Origin: Dioscorea cayenensis subsp. rotundata
Taxonomy: Eukaryota > Streptophyta > Magnoliopsida > Dioscoreales > Dioscoreaceae
Length of the DNA stretch: 64,000 bases
Assembly (NCBI RefSeq): GCF_009730915.1
Contig: NC_052487.1
Span: 1,364,001-1,428,000 of the forward strand
Direction of reading: 5' to 3'
The notes beneath the pieces are model-generated. The model was given only the letters and a program-made list of their open reading frames with translations. It did not search any database and was not told the DNA's origin. A program made the translations under genes and the position numbers. Numbering within the stretch: position 1 is the first letter of the stretch; each line of letters begins with the position of its first letter. This document shows positions 57,698-64,000 of this stretch, piece after piece.

Positions 57698-58582
57698 TTA
57701 AGAAGTAGAAGAACTCCATGGATGAAGAAGAAGGATAGGAAATTAAGAAAGAAATAAAGCAGAGGAGAAGTGAAATGAAAGTTTGTTGTACTTGTTGTCC
57801 TTTGACTTTTGTAATCTTGATTTTAAGCTAATTAATTTAACCGAACAGATAAGATCACTTTTGTGGCCTTTATTTTATTTTTATTTTATTTTATATTATT
57901 GAGTTTTAGGGTCTTAATTGGCCTTATAAATGTAATGTTCTTGAGAAATATTATCAAGCAAGATTTTTTGTTTGAATGAAAAATAAAAGAAGAATAAATG
58001 ACATTCATTAATGAAAGGAAATTTAACATAAAATTAAAAAAAAAAATACAAAAGTCAATAGTCAAAAGGTTCTTAGTAATATAAAAGCACAAGTGCATGT
58101 AAAATAGTTGTAAATGTGTCTCTCATCCATGTTATTTGATGGGATGACATCTCTTTGCTAGTCTGAGATATTTGGGGTCATGCATGACTGTATGGGAACA
58201 AGATAGTTCAAGTTAATCTATATTCAAAATAAGTTCATTATTTATATTATTTTCACTAAACTGAATAAACCATTTTTATCAAAATAAAATAAAATGTTAA
58301 GATTGATGGGAAATTGTTTTAAAATATAAAGTAACAACAAAACCAATAAGACACATAAAAATAAATAGTGATGGTTTGTATATTTTTCCAAAGATACTTG
58401 ATTAACTATGTCCATATTAAAAAGATGGTAAATCTCTCATTCTCATGTGAGAATCATAGGATCAACTCCCTCTCATGGCACACATTGGTTATGATAGATA
58501 ACTTGGCCAAAAATGTAAAAAGATAAATAAATATAAAATAAATATAAAATCTTTGATTGAAATTAGACATGTTTGTGATTAC

Positions 58583-58613
<31 letters not shown>

Positions 58614-59929
58614 CTGCAACTTTATTAAGAGATAAGAAAGTAGTTACAAATAAGCAAATTATATAATAAGGAAGATACACATATAAATAAGGGATAACAC
58701 AAGATAAATTCACTATGAGTGGATAGACTAGAGTTGTAATACAATAGAGATTACAACACAATGAACAAAAACACAAAGAGGGTCTACTAGACAGAGACCA
58801 CAAAAAGGAGGTTACACTTCTACCCGCTGCAACACATATATAGAAGAAAAACATGATTAATTTTGGTTATGATAATGCCGATTAAAAGTGACTTGGAATT
58901 AAATATGCAGTTATTTCTTTCTATCAAGATGTTCTAAATTAAAGTTCTTGCTAACAAACTCCGCATCTTTTTGAACTACACTTTGAGCGAGATTGTACCT
59001 TCAAAAGATTCAATGGTCAAGTAGAGACCGTAGTTGGTTAGGCAAAAAATATGACCAAAATAATTCCAAATTCACTCCGGGAAATGACAATTAATGTTAT
59101 TACCACAAGTTGATAAACGAAAAATAAAATTACATTAAAAGAACTAATATCTAAAACATGAATTCTAATATTTTAGTTTAAACTATTATTTCTTATTCTT
59201 TGAATCAGCTGTTGAAAATAAAAAAATAAAAAAACTATTTCTAACAATCAAAGACAGAATTAAACACACTGTAGATGTTCATGCAAGAGCTCATATGCAT
59301 GGCTGACTTACACTGAACAAGGAAAGACAAGGGAAGCTTCACAAAGTGATTGGCTTAGTTCATTTGAACCACCAACCTAACCATGCACGTTGTATTTATT
59401 TCACATGGGCACAACCACATGGAAGCACATTCCCAAAGACCATAAGGACCACACCAAACTCAAAGTATGCCATTAATGGAGCTCTATGACTCCCTAAGCG
59501 TATATGCATGACATTGGCTATATATATATATATATATAATAAAGAAACATGGCTTCTTGATCTTCATCTAGACATGAGGATCAAAGCTTTAAATTGCACC
59601 TCATTACTACTGCCCAGTTATTATAAAATCCTCATTTGACTCTTTGATGTCTCCCTCCACTGGTGTATTTCTTTAAGGACAATGATTGGTTTCTTGCTTG
59701 GTAATCTTAGTTGTAGTTTTTTTTAGGGGTAAGAGAATTAATGGTAGTTGTTTCTATTATTCTTGTCACATTAGCATTAGGGTTCATGTGAGGTTGTTAC
59801 AATGTACTTAATAAGCTTGTGTACTTCCTCAAACTTTTTGGAAAGTGATGTCAGAGTTGGGGATTAGAGTTTGTCTTGTAAATCAGAAGCCATATCACAC
59901 ATCAAATGCAGCACAGAGATTTTTTTTTT
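57698..59929. other. Intergenic between bHLH and HSP70-17 genes
   Basis: AT-rich with (TA)n at about 58592-58613 and 59519-59538. The segment 58614-58850 (AACTTTATTAAGAGATAAG..., CCGCTGCAACAC) may be a retroelement end on the minus strand, but no coding match supports this. No gene was recognised. Confidence 0.45.
58424..58500 (+). repeat. tRNA-like (possible SINE) segment
   Basis: GATGGTAAATCTCTCATT and AGGATCAACTCCC resemble polymerase III A and B boxes at the spacing of plant SINE heads. It is followed by ordinary AT-rich DNA. No tail or target duplication was identified, so this is tentative. Confidence 0.3.
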
Positions 59930-59949
59930 TTTTAAAAGAAAAACACTAG

Positions 59950-59955
59950 TTTATT
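59950..59955 (-). terminator. Possible polyadenylation signal of HSP70-17
   Basis: AATAAA on the minus strand about 405 bp after the stop codon. It is the clearest such hexamer in the 3' flank, though plant signals are loose and an earlier site is possible. Confidence 0.3.
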
Positions 59956-60360
59956 ATAGATACTGCACACAAAGATTGGATTGAAAGGCACAAGAATGGT
60001 GAGGAAAAGATCTGGTAATTTGAGCTTTGTATACTTAAATCAGTGTTAGAAGTACAGAATAACCATAACTGGTTAAATAAGATAAGTAGAGTCTGGTGTA
60101 ACTATAAAAGGATGATTTGATGACTTTGACATTGAAAATGGTAAATAAAGAGCCAAAAGGATGAACTCAGTCAGGCCTTCTCAGGTCCAGTCTACAACTT
60201 CTCTTGCTACCAAAACTTCTTGGGGGGAAGCCATATGCAATTACCTATCAAAAATCGATAAGAGATTGGCAATATAAGCAACGACACTTCTGAAGTGTGG
60301 TCGGAATCCATCTAGATATGATACTAGATACTCAGTAGTAGTAGCCGACGATAAAACAAA

Positions 60361-63300
60361 TCACAGCTCATCGTGAGAGTCAGCGATTTCGTCTCCTGTA
60401 TTGTTTGGTTTGGCTTCTGCTTCCTTGGTAGACTGATCTGATTGAGAAGTGGACTGTTCTTCAGACGCGGATTCCTTTTCAGATGTGGAGTTTGAGGAAT
60501 CGGTTGTGTTTTCTTTGTTCTGTGATTCTTCCTTGGGAGGTTTCTCAATTTTCGGCTTTGGTTTTGGAATCCTGTTAACACTTGCAACCTGCATTTGTGA
60601 ATGTTATCATTGTTAGAACTCAGGAAAACACGAAAAATACAGAAGTTCTAACTGACTGATAGCTGAATTACTCCACTTACCTTATCTTGAAGCTTTGATA
60701 CTTTGACATATACTTCTGATGATGTGAAGGCTGGTGCATCTGTGCTTGGAGTGCTGTGTAGAAATCAAGCAAAGCAGAGAAAGAACCAATTTATATATAC
60801 ATGTTTTTGGATATACATGCATGTAGATATCATATTGTTTTAAGAAAAAGGGAAAATGTTGCCATAGAATAAGTTGTTTCTAAAGAAATAGATTTAAGAC
60901 AATAAATTTATATCATATCCCAATTAAAACTTAAAATAAATAGGGTTTTTTTAAAATTGTAGAATCACTATTAAAAATATTAAAAAATAAAAATCAATTA
61001 TAGAAGGAAAATATTTAAAGACATGAAGTTTAAAAAGACGATTAATGAAAAGGAAAAAAGCTGAAATGGAGAATGGAATGGGAAAGAGATAAACGAAATT
61101 TAAACTTACTCAAATAAATCAAGATAAAGTAAAATCGTTTTGGGTAAGTAATTTTATCAGTGGTATGAGATCAATGAAATTGATCATTTAAAGAGACTAA
61201 GGATGCAGCATACCCTTTTTGTAAGGTCTCCTTTTCATCCAACCAGGTTTTGACTTTTTCAGCTTCCATTAGAACCTGAAACCGATGATTAGCTCAAATT
61301 TTCATCATGATTGCCACAAACCATGATAGGCAACAAAAATGTTGCATCTAGATTTGATGCTACTTGGTAACCTAATTGCTTACCTCATCTATTCTATCTT
61401 TTGGAAGCCAAGATTTATTTTTCTCCCAATTACTAACAATCTGGAATAATTTCACAAATAGAAAGTCAATAGCAGAATTATACATGAGCAATCTTATAAA
61501 TATATTAAAAAAAAAAAAAAAATCCAAGCCTCACCCAGTGATAAAATCAACAAATGAGTAAGAAACACTTCATAAAACAGATGAAATCTATACATACATC
61601 AGATCAAATATTCATTTTCCAGAGGCATATATTCATACAACTCTTTTACCTAAGAAGAGTGTTCATGACTGGAGGATCTACTTCAAGCATGATCAAATAT
61701 TGTTTCAAATTGAATCAGCGCAAAAGCATAGCGTAAGACAGATTGTGCTGGTTTAGTGGGTTTAATATTGTATAAAGATGATTGTGTTTCTTCTTTAAGA
61801 CTTTCTGATGCCATTTCGAGCCTTCGACAAGCCTTGAACTATTGTCAGCATGTGAAGCTTGAAGTTATTTCAAAGGACCATAACAACATGTTAGCTAATG
61901 CTTTGGCTGTTTTTGCTCATCATATTCCTGCTCTTTCTTTGTATCATAAGGGACTGAATCTTCCTAGGTGTCTGTTTGAAGTTGCTGAAGAATGAGGTTG
62001 TAATTTCTAAGCCTTAAACCTGTATTTGTATTGTTACTCTAGCTTTTAATATGGCTCCTTTTGTCCAAAAAAAAAAAAACAAAACAAAGGAGCATAGTGT
62101 AAGAATGCAATTCTTCATACTACATCTAAGTTACAGGTCACTCCTAACAGATCTAACCATTCCTAAAAAGGTCTAGGAAGATCAGCTTATATTCCCACTA
62201 AATGCATTTTGGTAACTACTCCAAGATAATATGATCGTCACTGATTCAAACCTTAACAAAGCAGGAGGGTTTCGCAAAATTGCATGCACTAGGCATTGAC
62301 TTTAAAGTACTACTTTAGAATACACACCTTCTGCAGCTCATCAAGGTATATTCGAGCATATTCACAAGCAACTGGCCTCTCTTTTAACTCACTCAGTCTG
62401 CACAAATGAAGTAAACACCAAAGTATTTAGATTTTTATTCAATTAACTGGGGAGGGAATTGCTCAAATCTGAAGTCATCTATTTAACCTGAAAAATATTG
62501 GGTCACCAATGGCTTTTAGTGAGTCCAGCCGTTCCTTAAATTCACTAGCACTGGCATCCTCACCATCGGTATACAGCCAGTCTTGTGCCTGGGGAAACAA
62601 CAATAATGAGTATAAACAATTCAACCTACTACAAGCAAAATGATCAGACCAGGATAACAACTTGTCAATGAAACCCACCTCACTGAGTTTCTCACCAAAA
62701 GATTGCATCTCTTGTTCAGTTGAAACTGTAGCAAGCTCTGAGGAGTCTTCTAGCTGTTCAAGACAGAATTGGTAAGATCCAGGAGAAGATCATAATATTT
62801 ACACTTGTTACAATTTTGAAGAACAAGCAATTGTGCATAAACAACTTCTCTCTGAGAGTGCCACCATGATTTAAAGTAGGCATTTCAGTCTAGTACTTCA
62901 ATAGGGACAAATGTGAAACCACTTAAAGTAGTGTAACTGGAAAGGCAAAAGGCACAAGCAGCACATGTACAAATGTACAAATGTAAGGTACTGCTTATTG
63001 CACAAAACTACTTGGATACCTTTTCTCTCGTAGAGTAGATATATTCTTCAAGATTATTTTTGAGTTCTGCAGTTCTTCTCCTCTCAGCATCCTTCTTATC
63101 AAGTACCTCAAGTCTAAGTTTGGCTTCAGAAAACGAATCCTTTGAAAGAACCTTTCCAGAACCGGTGAATTTATCCACCACCTACACCAAGGCAGAGTAA
63201 ATAGAGGCAATAGTCACTAAGCATCATAATGCACATTTGAAATATGAAATTATCATACTGTAAAAAAATAAATTAAAAAATTAAAAATTTTGCATCAGCA

Positions 63301-64000
63301 CCTTTAAGGGAACCCTAAATGTTTTCTTCTTCAGAACTTTTTCTGTAGTAACTTCTGTATTTGGCTGCTCCTCTGCAGCGGATTTGGAATTCTTAGCATC
63401 ACCTTCAGCAGACGAGTTTCCATTGCTATCAAAAGAGCTACTCTCAGGGCTCGCCTCAGAAGATGAATTAAGAGTATTCGTACTATTTGTATCCACTGTT
63501 ACATTCTTCTTTGGAACTTCCACCCACTCAGTTATCTCAATAACTGCCTCAGCTCGATCAAGAGAAATAATAGCACTTCTACTTAGGGAGAAATGCAGAC
63601 TTGCTTTTATGGGGGCAGAAATATTGCGGGTTGAATACCTGCAATTTAAAATATTGACTGAGAACCACACATCTCAGAAAGTATGTTGGTTATGTACTTC
63701 AGACAAAGGCACAGCCCAACATGGCAGAAGAACAATTCAAGATGGAATTTCTTAGTATCTTACTTCTCACTGGCTTCAGTAAGACCAGATATGAAAAATT
63801 GAGCAAATTTAGTTGAAGAAGTTCCCAGAGGTAAATCATTAGCATTCTCATAACTCAGTGAAACTTCAAAATCTTTGCTGTGCTTGATAGATCTGAACAT
63901 CTGTGAAAGACAGTACATTCTGTCAGCAAGACGACATAAGAACTATTAACCATGTAAAGCTTGCTCGCTTATTTAAAAAGAATTTTTATAGATTTACCTT
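60361..64000 (-). CDS. ER-lumen heat shock protein 70-17 (HYOU1/GRP170-like), 3' part
   Basis: C-terminal half of a large HSP70-type chaperone of the endoplasmic reticulum; the gene continues beyond 64000. Exons on the minus strand, all in phase: 63998-64000, 63764-63900, 63302-63638, 63020-63181, 62679-62753, 62488-62588, 62328-62397, 61384-61440, 61214-61275, 60681-60753, 60361-60588 (about 434 codons). Visible parts are the end of the peptide-binding region (FEVSLSYENANDLPLG), an acidic Ser/Asn-rich insertion, a helical lid with RLEVLDKKDAERRRTAELKN, QDWLYTDGEDASASEFKERL and SWLPKDRIDE, and a low-complexity tail ending HDEL. HDEL is the plant ER-retrieval signal. The acidic loop and lid match HSP110/GRP170-type proteins, which act as nucleotide-exchange partners of BiP and hold unfolded clients. 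The ATPase domain lies outside the window. Large introns include a LINE fragment at 61739-62090. Confidence 0.9.
61739..62090 (+). mobile_element. LINE 3' fragment with RNase H-like remnant in an HSP70-17 intron
   Basis: Flanked by AGCATAGCGTAAGA (61725-61738) and AGCATAGTGTAAGA (62091-62104), a 14-bp target duplication with one change. The insert contains a frame ending at 61995 (VKLEVISKDHNNMLANALA) that resembles the end of a LINE RNase H domain, then a short 3' tail and an A-rich run at 62067-62088. Orientation is opposite to the host gene. It lies between exons 61384-61440 and 62328-62397 and leaves both splice sites untouched. Confidence 0.75.

Noticed and set aside
60324..60587. A minus-strand frame overlapping the last HSP70-17 exon
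   Set aside because: It is a shifted reading of the exon whose true frame ends in HDEL.
63384..63755. A 123-codon + strand frame opposite HSP70-17
   Set aside because: It is antisense to the Ser/Asn-rich exon of HSP70-17, which is firmly supported by phase and homology.
1..64000. CRISPR arrays, operons, phage or bacterial defence systems
   Set aside because: The sequence is plant nuclear DNA with spliced genes; no regularly spaced short repeats or bacterial gene clusters are present.

Overview
The window is nuclear DNA of a flowering plant. Genes have many short exons with GT-AG introns, spacers are very AT-rich with (TA)n and (AAT)n tracts, plant transposons are frequent, and the gene families are plant ones (MIZ1/DUF617, IDA-like peptide, HAC acetyltransferase, F-box/DUF295, RSL-type bHLH, ER HSP70-17). 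No sequence here fixes the species; a non-grass monocot is a guess only. A run of exactly 1000 N (46289-47288) shows it is a scaffold with a placeholder gap.

Left part (1-22.5 kb), mostly + strand: the 3' part of a CCHC zinc-knuckle/PSP-domain gene (1-4761), a single-exon MIZ1-like gene (5375-6130), a minus-strand IDA-like peptide gene (6673-6957), a decayed AGD5/NEVERSHED-type ArfGAP pseudogene (11205-12961), a telobox-bearing tandem repeat (about 15.09-17.58 kb), and a 12-exon HAC2-like histone acetyltransferase (17959-22524). The zinc-knuckle/PSP and HAC2 genes are neighbours in Arabidopsis as well, so this looks like an old linked pair with later insertions between them.

Middle part (22.5-50 kb), repeat-rich: a GC-rich hAT-type non-autonomous element with a perfect 8-bp target duplication, an intact F-box/DUF295 gene (26612-27793), a 5'-truncated LINE, a minus-strand LIMR/LMBR1-family pseudogene (31547-35896) below an orphan PTPA-like first exon (36960-37099), a solo LTR with a 5-bp target duplication, and two broken F-box copies on either side of the N gap. 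The two broken copies, with their flanks, correspond over about 2.66 kb and look like one locus represented twice by overlapping contig ends.

Right part (50-64 kb): a four-exon universal-stress-protein-like gene (53309-54817), a class I RSL/RHD6-type bHLH gene (56336-57697) with a tiny uORF just before its start, and on the minus strand the 3' half of an ER-lumen HSP70-17 gene ending in HDEL (60361-64000), with a LINE fragment in one intron.

These are independent plant genes, not an operon or joint system. The observations most worth following are the probable assembly duplication, the substituted catalytic region and damaged zinc fingers of the HAC2-like protein, the telobox array upstream of it, a cluster of perfect hairpins at 9.04-9.30 kb, and an abscission-peptide gene next to a relic of an abscission-linked ArfGAP.
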